Position numbers and translations under genes: made by a program. This document shows, piece after piece, positions 1-11,158 of a stretch of DNA of 64,000 nucleotides. The first letter of the stretch is position 1; every line of letters starts with the position of its first letter. The notes under the pieces were generated by a model. The model saw only the letters and a program-made list of their open reading frames with translations, made no database searches and was not told the origin of the DNA. The stretch comes from Sclerotinia nivalis (lineage: Eukaryota; Ascomycota; Leotiomycetes; Helotiales; Sclerotiniaceae): assembly GCA_029531795.1 (NCBI GenBank), contig JAPEIS010000003.1:2542001-2606000 (forward strand), in the 5' to 3' direction.

Positions 1-834
1 CCCGCATGGGAACCGTCTGGGCGAGCTGTATGGTATATGGATTGATGATGAGTAACTTATACCTCGCTTCCTACTGGGTGCCAGTATATTTCCAGGGAGT
101 CAAAGGTGTTTCTCCAATAAAGAGTGGTATATATCTTCTGGCAATGATTGTAGCTCACGTCTTCGCCGCTATATCGTCAGGTCCCATTGGTAAGAACGTT
201 GTTTCCTGTGTCACACGTTTGCTAATGCTTCAATAGTCAACATAGTGGGCTACACCATACCGGTAGCTCTCTTCGCTCCAGTCTTGTTGTCAGTTGGTTG
301 TGGCCTTTTTGGTACCTTCTCACCTAGCACTCCGGTGGGCAAGTGGATTGGATACCAGATACTTTATGGGGTCGGTCGTGGTCTCGGAATTCAAATGGTA
401 TGCTTGATATCCCCCATCACTAATCCTAGTGCCCACCTAGTAACATTATTTCTCTCTGGTAGCCAATCCTCTCTGTTCAAAAAACCGTACCACCCAAACA
501 GATCCCCTTAGCCATGGCACTTGTCACATTCAGCCAATCGTTCGGAGCAGCCATATTCCTCAGTCTCGGAGAAACGATATACAGCAATAGTTTCGGAAAT
601 CTCATGCACGAATACGCACCTTCGGTCAATGTGACAGAAGTCATTGATTCTGGAGCTACTGGATTCTGAAGCTTTGTTTCCGGAGCAGATCTTGAGGGTG
701 TATTGATTGCTTACGCCAAGAGCATTGTTCGCGTTTTCTATATGGCAGCAGGACTAGCAGCTAGCTGCTTCATTTTCGCGTGGGGAATAGGATGGAAAGA
801 TTTGAAAGAGAAGAAGGAAGTCTCGAAAGCTTAG
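1..834 (+). pseudogene. MFS drug-efflux transporter, 3' part, with in-frame stop
   Basis: The 5' end lies outside the window. Exons read 1-189, 237-397 and 463-834, joined by GT..AG introns (190-236 with a GCTAATG branch site, and 398-462). The product shows hydrophobic helices and the loop [19 protein letters not shown], typical of the C-terminal half of 14-helix DHA2-type fungal efflux pumps such as toxin exporters. These sit in the plasma membrane and export small molecules by proton antiport. Codon 667-669 is TGA. The same frame then continues 54 codons through another membrane helix and a charged tail (WKDLKEKKEVSKA) to TAG at 832-834. An arginine codon CGA changed to TGA would explain the stop. 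The protein would lose its last helix, so the gene is probably dead in this strain. A sequencing error is the alternative. Confidence 0.8.
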
Positions 835-1341
835 AAGTATGATCTGATCTAAGAATGAGACTAAGATCATGCAGAAGTTAATGGGGCATTTCCGCTGTTC
901 TAGGGTGGTGCTATATCTGACGGAAAGCCCGGCTTTCCTTCCATTATTCACATATAGGCTATTAGTGGGATAATAGGGTTCCTATTAGATTACGAAAGAT
1001 ATTCGCTTATTTTCATTCGTTGCCTTTCATTGGCTGAATGGTCGTTTTAGTGTAGTTCATTCTCAGCACTTCAGGGAATGTACGAAGAGAAACACCCTCT
1101 TAAATATTATACAAAGACGGGTAAGAATATATGTATATATGATCTATAGATCATATATTCATATGCCTATGTAAATGAGTATATACCTAAGTATCTACAT
1201 CTAACCCATTGCAAAATTATTTTATTTATCTACATATCGAGATATGCTTTCAAAAAGAAAAGGCTATACATTCAAACCCTGCAATTCTCTCGGAAGATCT
1301 CCTTATCCACTTTGCACCCCACTCTTCACCTCCACCTACAT
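835..1341. other. Intergenic, AT-rich, nothing recognised
   Basis: Sequence between the convergent 3' ends of the MFS gene and SRP72. It contains short AT palindromes near 1135-1160 (alternating tatatgatc/gatcatata). No coding frame with family resemblance was seen. Confidence 0.5.
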
Positions 1342-3353
1342 CTACCTCTTCCCCTTCTTCTTCTTTCCCTTTGCAGCCCCGCCACCTGTGACAACCTTCC
1401 CACTACCCGGTGCCTCGACCCCCTCCAGCGCATCATCCCTTACAACACCTCCTTGAGTAGTATCCATAGCCTTTTTCTTCCCCTTCTTCCCCTTTGGTCT
1501 ATAAGAACTTCTATCTTTAAGCGGTAACCATCTCTCCGGATCCATTTTCTTACCCTCCTCGAAATCCTTTGGTAATTTAGACTTGCGCGTTCCTATTGTC
1601 TTTTGCTTTTTAGCTGGTGTATCATTTTCTTTCTCATCTAAGGCGCGTTTCTTTGATAAATTGAGTGGTTCTGCGGAAGATATTGGGGCGTTATTTGATG
1701 GTAGCGTTGGGATACCGGCATTTTCTAATTCTTCAGCGTCGATATCAGAGATGAGTTGGGGAATTGGTGTAAGGGTATCGAGGTCTGAGGAGATTTTGGA
1801 GAAGTCGGATGAAGCGTATGAAGCGACACATCCGGCGATTGCGATACGATCGGTAGAATCTTGAGACCGAAGGGAAGAGAAAATTTCGCCTGCTGCTTTG
1901 GAATCTTCGGGATCAGAAGATTCAAGTAGGGAGATACCTGCTGCGTGGAATAGGGAAGGGGAGGGTTCTGATTTTAGTCGCCAATAAGAAGCTGATTTTC
2001 CAAGCTCTGCTTTTATAGGGGTCGTGCGACCAGTTGAACGATAGAGAGAGACAAGAAGCGCTACTAAACCAGGTGCAAATCGAACATCTTGATCTGAGGA
2101 ATTAGTAGACTCCTCGAGACGCTTGAAGAATGCTTCCAAAAGGGAAATTGCCGGGCCAGGGTTATTCGTCAAAACGTAAAGCTGGATAATGGTAAGGATT
2201 AACCCAACATCATTTGGTCGTTTCTCGAGTAGTCGTAATATCTGCTTTAACGCAGCCTTTCCGGCTTTATCTTCTGCATGAGCTGCAGCATTGAGAACTG
2301 AAAGGCTGTTGATCGATGGCGAGACAGTTGGTGATGGGGATTTTGAGATTGCGGACAATGTAGACTTCGCTACTCCCCCATACTTCAAAGCCTGGAGTTC
2401 GATTGTGTAATGATTTCGTTCCAGAATATTCGTTTGGTGCTCAAATTGCTTCTCTCTATGCGACAAGTTGGGAACTGAGTCAAAGATCCGTTTCACGAGG
2501 TACGGATTTTCGATATCGGTTGATGTAGCTAAGGCATTATTTTGAGCGATGATTCTAGTTTGAGGTTCGGGTACACTGTATTGGTCAGCTTCAAGCTTTG
2601 TGGACAAATATGGTAAACATACTCAGCGAGAATAATCATCTTCCTTAACACCTCTACCTCCGCAGTTTTGCCCAACTTCGTCAGCACAAATGCCTGTTGT
2701 ATCATAATAGGTAAAACTTCTGCCCTCTTTTCATCATCACTCAATTCGTCCAGAGCCTCACACAAATCCCTTGCCCGCTTCAACACTAAGTTTGCTCTGT
2801 TATAATCGCCCTTAGCAATGTACCCGCAAGCAACATTGTACGACGTTTCGAACGTCTCAAGATCTTCATTTCTGCTCTTCAATTCACCTTTCCCGCCTTG
2901 CCACGCCAATTGCGCTTCCACAGCCAGTCCATTAATCCTCAAATCCATATCCTCAACTTCAGCTCCTGCACTTTCTACAAGCTGCTTGTAAAAAATTTCC
3001 GCATCCGCAAACCTTTCAGCACGATACGCAACCTGCGCAGCAACATGTTTCAAGCCTCTACTATTACCCTCTTCGCATACTTTCGCCGCGTCTGCCAGTT
3101 TCCCTGTCTTGTAGAGAGCATAAGCGCGTTCGAGAATACATTGAGAAGCCAATTTATCTCCACCTTCATCGAGCGCTTTTAGTGCATCGTCGAATCGATC
3201 GAGTTTGAGGAGAGCAACGGCGCGGGTATGCAAGACATCGGGGTCGAGTTTAGAAGTCTTTAATACGTCATTTGTAGCTTTGAGGATTTCGTCATGGTCT
3301 GTAATTGAAGAATTACGAAGGAGGGCGCTGAGCGTTGCTGTATGATCGGCCAT
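1342..3353 (-). CDS. SRP72: Signal recognition particle subunit SRP72
   Basis: Exons 3353-2623 and 2575-1342 give 654 residues. The 47-base intron (2622-2576) starts GTATGT and ends CAATACAG with CTGAC just before it. SRP72 is the large protein of the signal recognition particle; with SRP68 it binds the 7S RNA and helps deliver ribosomes making secretory proteins to the ER. Residues 1 to about 450 are helical TPR-like repeats (for example DPDVLHTRAVALLKLDRFDDAL). The basic C-terminus has the SRP72 RNA-binding signature DPERWLPLKDRSSYRPKGKK, followed by a lysine-rich tail ending KGKKKKGKR. Length fits the family. The start is the first ATG of the TPR region. The receptor beta subunit lies about 11 kb away. 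Confidence 0.95.
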
Positions 3354-4034
3354 TTTAAATCTAGGGCGATGGTTTGCTATTTACTGTAGCCATGCGATAT
3401 GGAGATGGTGTCAAAAGCTTGGGGTAGTGGGGTGCAAGGAGGGAGCTGGACTTAAAAAATAACCGGCGCCGATCGACTGCTGGCTAGCGTGGCAGAATTC
3501 CACCGCTTTGGTAACTTGTCCGGCAGGCGATGGACGAAATAAACCTCACATGAAGATATCTAAGCCTAAAAGATCATTCTGATTGGCAACTCCAAATCTA
3601 AATATTGAAGAATACTACAAGGCTTAGTTAAATTCGACCTTGGTCTGCGATTTATTTCGTCCATTGTGTCTCTGAAGTTCTTATACCATTTAGTTCAAAA
3701 AGGCATGTTGGTATGTCTCTGCAAGTGCTCCCGGCAAGACACTCTTTATTATTTTACCTTCTACTCCTGTTGAGCCATTGTCATGTTCATCCGGCATGCT
3801 CCTTATGAGCTCATGCATCAATTTCATGTCTCACTCTTCACTGAACAGGAATTGTTATCTGGTACTTTTGAAATTAACTACATCATCAAACTCCTCTGAA
3901 TCAGACCTTCCTACCAGCGTATAGTTCAATTATTCTGGTGCTTTCTTTTTGCTTGTGCTATTCTGGATGCGATCGAGTGTAAAGTTTTGGGTCTTTCCAA
4001 TGTAACTCCGTGCAATTCTGTTGACTCTGCCATA
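3354..4034. other. Intergenic, nothing recognised
   Basis: Upstream region of SRP72 and downstream region of the orphan gene at 4035. It holds no open frame or repeat that I could support. Confidence 0.5.
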
Positions 4035-5228
4035 CTAGGGAATAGTTTTTTTCTCGGTACAATGACGCTTAGAGGGAGACTGGATAGTGATTTCATTAGA
4101 GGCTACTTTGCATTTTGTCGCGGATGGTTGACGGTGTCTCTGCGTAGATGAATTTGAGGCCAGAAAGGCATCGGGAGAGGCATCGGGAGAATCTGCAGGA
4201 GTACGAGAGGGCTGAGTAGGCTCGAATGTCTGCGTTTGGCTCGGTATGTCATCCTGTTCTTCAGGCGTTATGGGTGGCGGTGTCGTTTCAATTGCATGCC
4301 CGCGGTCATCGCCATTCCCTTTCCATTGCAGTGTGGGCTGATCTTCTTTATATGACAACATAACATCATCATCTGACGCTATATCGTTGCGTTTGCCAGC
4401 CTCAATGGCATTGTAGAATGACTTGTCCCCATAGGCCCTTTCTTGCGTAGCAACCTCTTCCAACATGATGTCGAACTGTTCAGCGGCTGCCTGCAATAGT
4501 GTTTCATATAATATCGCAAAGTCTTCTTCCGACATTGCCAAAAGACGCCGCGCTTCTCTCAGCACCATTCGGTTATCCCACTCGACGTAGCCAAGTAGTG
4601 CCTGCTCCACTAAATTGGAGCAAGGGTGACTGATTTCGACAGGAAACTTAGGAAGCACATACTTTCCGCTTTCCGTGATGCTGTCATCGAATATTAGAGT
4701 AACAGTCCTGTGTGATGCGCACCCTTCAGCATTGGACATTCCGTTCTCAAGTACCGGTTTAAGGTTCCCGTGTGAGTCAAGCGTTACGGCAACGTAAGGT
4801 ACGGGAATTGCGGAGAATGTCTTGTGGCCTTGGCCTCCCTCCTCGGCCCTGATCCGCAGCGGCACTCCGGGTGCGAATATAGCCCAACTTCCTTGTATAT
4901 CTTGCCACTGAAAATCGAATTTCTCCTTCGCATTTTTGAACACTTTGCTTTCGATCTTTGGCGTCAGATCGTGCCAATTACCAGTTTCGATAATTTTACT
5001 AAAGTCGAAAGCTTTGTGTGAAGCCTCGGACCAAGAAATTTGATCTGCAGGAATAAATGCGCTCAGGTGGTGCACTGGATCCAAACCATCTCCGATGCTA
5101 TTCTTTACATACGCGGTAAGACAGTTCTCGACTGCTTTGTTCTGAGAATCCCCAAATATCCCTACCAGGTTTCCGTATACATGGATTTTACAAATAGTGC
5201 TGGAATAATGGGCTAGTAGTTGTCTCAA
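4035..5228 (-). CDS. Hypothetical protein, orphan, start unresolved
   Basis: One long frame of about 397 codons with coding-like composition. No family was recognised. The first two thirds look globular (segments such as WQDIQGSWAIFAPGVPLRI and SAIPVPYVAVTLDSHGN). After an acidic linker, the last 110 residues are low-complexity and rich in Ser, Pro and Thr, ending with a basic SPSKRHCTEKK that could be a nuclear signal. There is no in-frame ATG near the 5' end: the frame is bounded upstream by TAG at about 5244-5246, which itself could be a splice acceptor (CAATTAG, with a CTAAC branch upstream). A short first exon further upstream (5250-5400) is therefore likely but could not be fixed. Function unknown. 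Confidence 0.6.
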   Translation of the reverse strand: MRQLLAHYSSTICKIHVYGNLVGIFGDSQNKAVENCLTAYVKNSIGDGLDPVHHLSAFIPADQISWSEASHKAFDFSKIIETGNWHDLTPKIESKVFKNAKEKFDFQWQDIQGSWAIFAPGVPLRIRAEEGGQGHKTFSAIPVPYVAVTLDSHGNLKPVLENGMSNAEGCASHRTVTLIFDDSITESGKYVLPKFPVEISHPCSNLVEQALLGYVEWDNRMVLREARRLLAMSEEDFAILYETLLQAAAEQFDIMLEEVATQERAYGDKSFYNAIEAGKRNDIASDDDVMLSYKEDQPTLQWKGNGDDRGHAIETTPPPITPEEQDDIPSQTQTFEPTQPSRTPADSPDASPDAFLASNSSTQRHRQPSATKCKVASNEITIQSPSKRHCTEKKTIP

Positions 5229-5246
5229 GTTTCCAATTATGCGCTA

Positions 5247-8049
5247 ATTGAGTTCATGTTAGGCATTAATATAACAGGTGTGACTAGAGGTCTGAAGAGC
5301 CTCAGCATCGTAGCTTCGATGATAAAGAACCTCCTTCCACTCTATATGCGTAGTGAGCTTTCTTCGGGCACATTCTAGCTTATAGCTAGAAACCCAGCCT
5401 CTTTCCGAAGATTTTTTAAATTTTCGGCAGTTCTTATCTTTAACTCCTCAATGCTTCAAGTCTTCGAGGTTGTAACTTGGAGCTGGAAACTTCTTAGCTT
5501 CAAATTGTCCAAGAAGTGTTGATAGGTCGGTTGGTGATAATGGTGTTTGTATCATTATGAATATATTGAAAGTGAATTACAGGTGATTATTAATGGTATT
5601 CTAGGTTTAGAGTTGAGAGCTATATGAATGCAATATATGCTAATCGCGTACTCTTATATTCGCTAATATAGCGTCAAAGAGTCACTTCATAGTACTTGGG
5701 ATATCTTCAGTTTGAGAAAAGTATTAGTAAGAGAAATGAGAGTACTTTCTTCGCTTCCTTTATTATTCTAATCCTATCTCTTCATTTTATTCCATATTAA
5801 AACAACAATGTGGTTTCTGATTCAATTCTAGAATGGATAGTACCGATATCGAATAGAAAAGATAGGCATTATAGGGATACTAATAATTGTATTGCACAAG
5901 AACCTGTGAGTTTAGTGACTGGTTTCATCCAAGCATCAAATCGATATCGTCTATACAGATGCATTCCATTTCACATTATCTTTCTTTATAGACTAGTATA
6001 AAACGATAACCATGTAAATGTTATGTCAAACAAATTATTGCGAATGCTAATCCTTGAGTTTGTTCATTTACGCAGTATGATAACTACAATCTTTTATCTT
6101 TCAATAAACAACCATAAATTTTGCAATAGTATTTTTATTTTCATTGATTTATTTAGCTTATCCTATATTTGCTATACTCCAAGCAAGCACTTTGAATGCA
6201 ACCCACAACATTCTATATAATTACAGTGAACTCATCGACTGATTAGGATCTGAAGAGCGATTCTAGTTGATCGAGCTCGGATTATCTGATTTATTCAGAT
6301 TGGGATAATTTGTTTCAGTATGTGTCAGCAGATCTAGACTGAAATTGTAATATTTGTGTTAGAACCAAGCCGGCTCTTTCGGCCGATTCCCAAATTACCA
6401 TACTTGAGCCACAATACCAGCTATCTTTCGCGGTTTTATTGGAGGCCAGATTTTACAAATGTTTTTATTTATGCTATTGTGGGTGTAACTAGCGCCCCGT
6501 CCACTATTACTGTATTTTTGCTCGTAAGGGGGAATATGGTAACTCCTGACTTATGTATATCTCTTATCTGCAAATATGAAGAGCCAAATTAGATATATGG
6601 CATATGTGTGCCGTGGACCTCTGCCGAGATATAACCATCGAAGACTTGTAGATACGGAGGCTCAGCGGGGGCACAAGTGTGTTTCTGATGCTGGCTAGAG
6701 AGAAGCGGGGTTGTCACAGGAAACGATGGATGAAGGGTTCTAATTGCACGATCCTGCGGACAATGTTGGATACTAAGGTTGGTGATGGCGACGTGGATTT
6801 TGCTGGACTCGTGTCGACTGGGTCCATTACCTTGTATGTAGCATGTATTAAAAGCTATTCCGTGCCTCTTTGCTGCCTCATGTTTTCAGTTGGGATTGCA
6901 CAACAGCATACATATGGGGAATTCACCGCACCATGGCGAAGAAATGGAACGCTTCGGTTTACAAGCTGAAGAAATATAAGTGGAATTCAATACTTGTGCC
7001 ACGCCCGCCTCGCCACTGCGCGTGTATGACTGCGGCAGAGACCATTACCCAAAATTTTATGTGTATTTGAAAAGGCTGTCTCTTGCTGCTCACGATTGGT
7101 CAAAGTATCGGAATTACTTGGTACAGTCTCAACATGGTACCCACACTCAGAGATTCAGGCATCGAAAATTTAGCTTCCATTTCTACTGTTTCCAACTGTG
7201 GACAAAGTGATGTCTCTGGAATATCATGGTCTCAAATTCTTGGGATTATTCCTCTCAATATCAGGGATAGATCGTGAATATTCCTTTAATGCAAGACCTT
7301 CAGGGTTTTGAGGATTACCACCCTCGTCTTTTCTTCAAATGTAACTCGGTGCCATCAGAGCTTGAAAAGCAGGAAAAATCTTGGATAAATTCGGTGTGCC
7401 AATCAGGCATGCTGTCCAAGGCTAGCAAGTCTGCGCTTGGTTGTCCACGCGATCCTTCTGCATGGAGCGCATAAACCTGTTTTTTCTTTCTGGACATAAG
7501 AAGTGCGAGAACATTTTTGCGGGTCCCACTCCGTCGGTGCCATTCTATCTATAGTATTCGTTATTTAGAGCTGGGTTTCTGCGCGAGGTGGTGTGGCATT
7601 GTTGATGCTGTGCCACGCCAATTCCGGATGAGCACTTTACCGGACATCCGATTGGGCTAGTCGTCCTACTGGAGTTGCCCCGCAAACGAGGTAGGTGCGG
7701 TAGGGGCGGAGCACCAGCGCCTCCAATATTCCAAGCAAGAAAGAAATTCACGGAAATCTGACAAAGTTTGGCTCCTGTTTTACGGTTTAGTGTAATTAGT
7801 ACCGTATTACCCGCTGTTAAGCTCTGTGAATACCTGTAAAGGCTCGAGGGTGCAGCAAAATACATCTAATACAAGAGATAACCAGCATCATAGTACTACC
7901 AGCCAGCCTCCAGGGCCTCTTGTCACAATCCATAGGTCCTTGAAAACAAGTTTAAATTGTAGTTTTCAGTGATAACAACATACTTAAAACGATTGTAACA
8001 CAGCTATTTCTATTGACTACTATTCAAAAAGACGCGAACTTGAATCAAA
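5247..8049. other. Long intergenic stretch, no gene supported
   Basis: About 2.8 kb, AT-rich to about 6300, then more balanced. The possible missing first exon of the 4035 gene would fall in the first 150 bases. Frames here are short, lack conserved motifs and conflict between strands. A GC-richer patch at about 7600-7740 has no coding signature that I could defend. Confidence 0.4.
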
Positions 8050-9965
8050 TCACAAACTATGACCAATCTTGATGATATCCGCGGCCCGCTCAGCAACCGC
8101 ATAAACCGTGGACTGGGTGTTAGCTCTTGGGATCAACGGCATGATGCTTGCATCTGCTATTCTCAAATTACTTGTCCCGTACACAACCAAATCAGGACTG
8201 ACAACACCACCTAATTCTCGAGGTAACATTGAACATGTACTGGTAGGATGCCACATGGAGACGGCTGTATTTCTGATGAAATCTTTAGCATCATCGAGTG
8301 TAGAAAACCCCGCAGTGGGCTCGCTACGTTGCCCTCCAGCTTTTAGAACAGTAGATCGTAAAGGCTCGCTATCCACAATAGTGTCTATGAAATTGACGTG
8401 ACGAGCGAGGACCTCCAAGTCTAAAGGGTGGCTCAGAAATCGAGGGTCAATGATAGGATCTGTGAGAGCATCTGCTGATTGAATGTGGACATAACCTCGA
8501 GAAAGTGGCATGGATAGAATCGCCAAGATGCTTAGAAAATTGCCGGGTAGTTCGTCGTCGATATTGGTCCGAACTATGACAGTGGGGAATGATGCCGACG
8601 CATCCTTGGCATCTTGTAAGATATCCTTCACGATGGCGAAGTATTTGCTGCTAGCATCATCCCTAGTTTTGTCTCCAGGATTTGTTTCATCTAGCAAAGT
8701 AGCAGGTGCTTTCTGACCCTACTCGGAAAGAAATTCGACGATAGGAAGGTATGCGTTCGGGCCGAAACCAGGAGATACAAACGGACCACTCTTGGTGGTA
8801 ATGTATTCCTCCATCGCACGTTCGATCAATTCCGGATCTTGGTGCCTAAGATCATCTAAATTAGATATGATCGACTGCTCTTCAAAAGCTCTCGAAGCGA
8901 AAATATGATCTTGCAAGTTCTCCCCTATGTTTGGATTATTGACAAACACTTCGATACCATGATCACGAAGAAGTTCTTCACGACCAATTCCGGAAAGCTC
9001 AAGGAGCTTTGGTGACTGCAAAGTACCCGCAGCTAATATAACTTCCTTCCTAGCTCTGACGAAATTGACTTCCGCATCCTTGATATATTGAACGCCGGTG
9101 GCACAAAGCTCCGATGAGGTGCCAGTAGATTCGAGCAAGACCTTTGCTACATAAGCATTAGTTAGCAAATGCAAGTTCTGTCGACCTGACACTGGCGTAT
9201 AGTATGCATTGGCGGAATAGGATCGTGTCGCAGTCGCTGGATCTATACTGGAAAGCGACGAGAATGCGCCTTGTCCAACTCCAGAAAAAGGGACGTCATC
9301 CGTTGCATAGTTTAGTCGTTTAAATGTCTCAAGCCATGCTTGCGAGATCGGTTCACTGGCACTCATGCTGCCAGCATAAGAAGTTTGTATATTTCCTTCA
9401 TCAGAAGAACACCCATTGATGTCAGATCTTTCTGATGTCGATCTGGAAAATGTTAGCACGGACTATGGTAAACATATTCGTGGATGGTCTGTTTTCATAC
9501 AGTTTTTTTGGAGCTTTAAAAGCCTTGCAAAAGTATGGCATTAGTGTCTCCCAATTCCATTTTGGATTACCAAGTTTTTCCCAGGCGTCAATGACAGTCT
9601 CCGATGGTGGCACAAAGACTTGGGCATTGATGGCACTAGATCCTCTAGAATTTTGCCTTGTGCAAGATTTATTCGCCTTCCACCAAGCTCAACCTAGTCG
9701 AATTATCAGCGTTTGTTGTCTCAGAGCATAATGTGCTATCAGAAATCTGACATACTTGTGGTTGACTTTCAAAATCCCAGTCTTCCTCTGTTCCTCGGAG
9801 TGATGCCCAAAGAGCTAGAACTTTGACTCGGGGGTCATTGTCATGATTTTCACCAGCTTCTATGACGAGGACCTGTACACCAGGATTCTCGGACAGGCGA
9901 GAAGCAAGGACAAGTCCTGAGGTGCCTCCTCCAACAATGATGAAATCGTATTCGGGAAGAATCAT
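8050..9965 (-). pseudogene. GMC oxidoreductase (FAD-dependent), frameshift plus stop
   Basis: Exons 9965-9756, 9693-9501 and 9442-8050. Introns 9755-9694 and 9500-9443 have good GTATG/AG sites. The frame starts with the FAD-binding Rossmann motif (DFIIVGGGTSGLVLASRL, then VLVIEAG). Later landmarks are AAGTLQSPKLLELSGIG and NPNIGENLQDH, and near the end WHPTSTCSMLP, the GMC His region, with ADASIMPLIPRANTQSTVYAVAERAADII. The family oxidises alcohols or sugars with FAD; such fungal enzymes are often secreted or sit in metabolite clusters. Two lesions are visible. One base is missing at about 9642-9646, inside the first GMC signature (KIL-GGSSAIN). TAG at 8719-8721 interrupts FLSE-GQKAP. With the base restored, exon phases agree exactly and a normal length of about 597 residues results. 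Confidence 0.88.
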
Positions 9966-10790
9966 TTTGTCAACTTGTAGAAGAAAGAGGATTGACCAAA
10001 ATATTCCAAATATCTCACATGGAAAGGATATTGATTTGAAAAGAAAAGTGCAAGCGAGTCTAGTTCAGAATCAAGACCAGAGGGAAATATCGATATTTGT
10101 GTTACCTGACTCCTTGTAACAGCAAAGCCCGCGAATGGCACAGTACATGAAATAGTGATTTTCTGCTTCCGTCGTGACTGGATAATACCCCGCAGCATGT
10201 TATGGCAGAAAATTCAACCGCGGATGTTATTCACTTAATCAAGTAGCTAGGTGCACCAGTGGTGCCATGCAACAGACCATATGTAGATATGGGAAACGTT
10301 AATATGAGTTAAATCACCTTCATTATTTTTACTTTAATCTTAGGTTACCTGTCGAGTGGAGTTATGATTGGAGTCCTGTCATGCAAAATAAGGCTTTGCA
10401 CAACGCCGCCTCCAACTCACATGCAACCGGAATATGCGTGTTACCAGATGTCAGATTCACATGCCCTGAGAACCCATAGTTACACCCAGTGTATGTTAAC
10501 GTCACCAACAGATACCAAACTTCGACAAATATTCGGTCACAACATGGAATTACCCCTGGGTTTCAGCGTTTCCCTACAACCGATCATTGTGTCGCAGACC
10601 CTTGTAAACGTTTTTCAACGTTCACGCCTCTTTATCAGAAGTGGTATACTCTGAACTCACAAATAATGCTCGTCCCGCAGCCATTCATGTAAGATAAAAC
10701 GCCTTTTATTTGATATATCAAAACAACTGGAAGCCTTTTGTTTCTAAAGCACAATGCGCATATTTATATTACAAAAAGCTGAACGTAACC
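9966..10790. other. Intergenic, nothing recognised
   Basis: Upstream region of the GMC pseudogene. Short overlapping frames without motifs were seen and discarded. Confidence 0.4.
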
Positions 10791-10904
10791 ATGGGTCTCT
10801 CTTTGAATGCTGTGAATGTACTCGTCATCTCCAGTGTGACTTTGTTTCTATCCTTGGTAGCATTGGGTTTTCACTATGGTCGAGGAAACTCGGATAAAGA
10901 CTGA
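10791..10904 (+). CDS. Possible 37-residue single-pass membrane microprotein
   Basis: The ATG stands in a favourable context (gtaaccATGG). The frame encodes a short N-terminus, one strong hydrophobic helix (VLVISSVTLFLSLVALGF) and a polar tail HYGRGNSDKD before TGA. Size and topology resemble tiny membrane subunits such as OST4, but the sequence does not match any that I recognise. It stands alone between the GMC pseudogene and AKR1. It may be a chance frame. Confidence 0.2.
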   Translation: MGLSLNAVNVLVISSVTLFLSLVALGFHYGRGNSDKD

Positions 10905-11158
10905 CATTTTAGAATTTGCGCCATCACATTGCGCCGCACTGTTTGGCTATGTCACTGGTGTCTAAGCGAAGCACTCCCTACCCTGCGACAGTTTCCCCTT
11001 CTATACCTCAAGCATAATTCAGAGCATCACATTAACATCATCCACATGAAAAGAACGAAACCAAGAATTCTACAATCAATCAAAATTTATTCATGAATCA
11101 TAACCTATTGTTGCTCCCTAGGTACCACAACTCCATCTAAGCCCCAAAGTTTTGAAGT

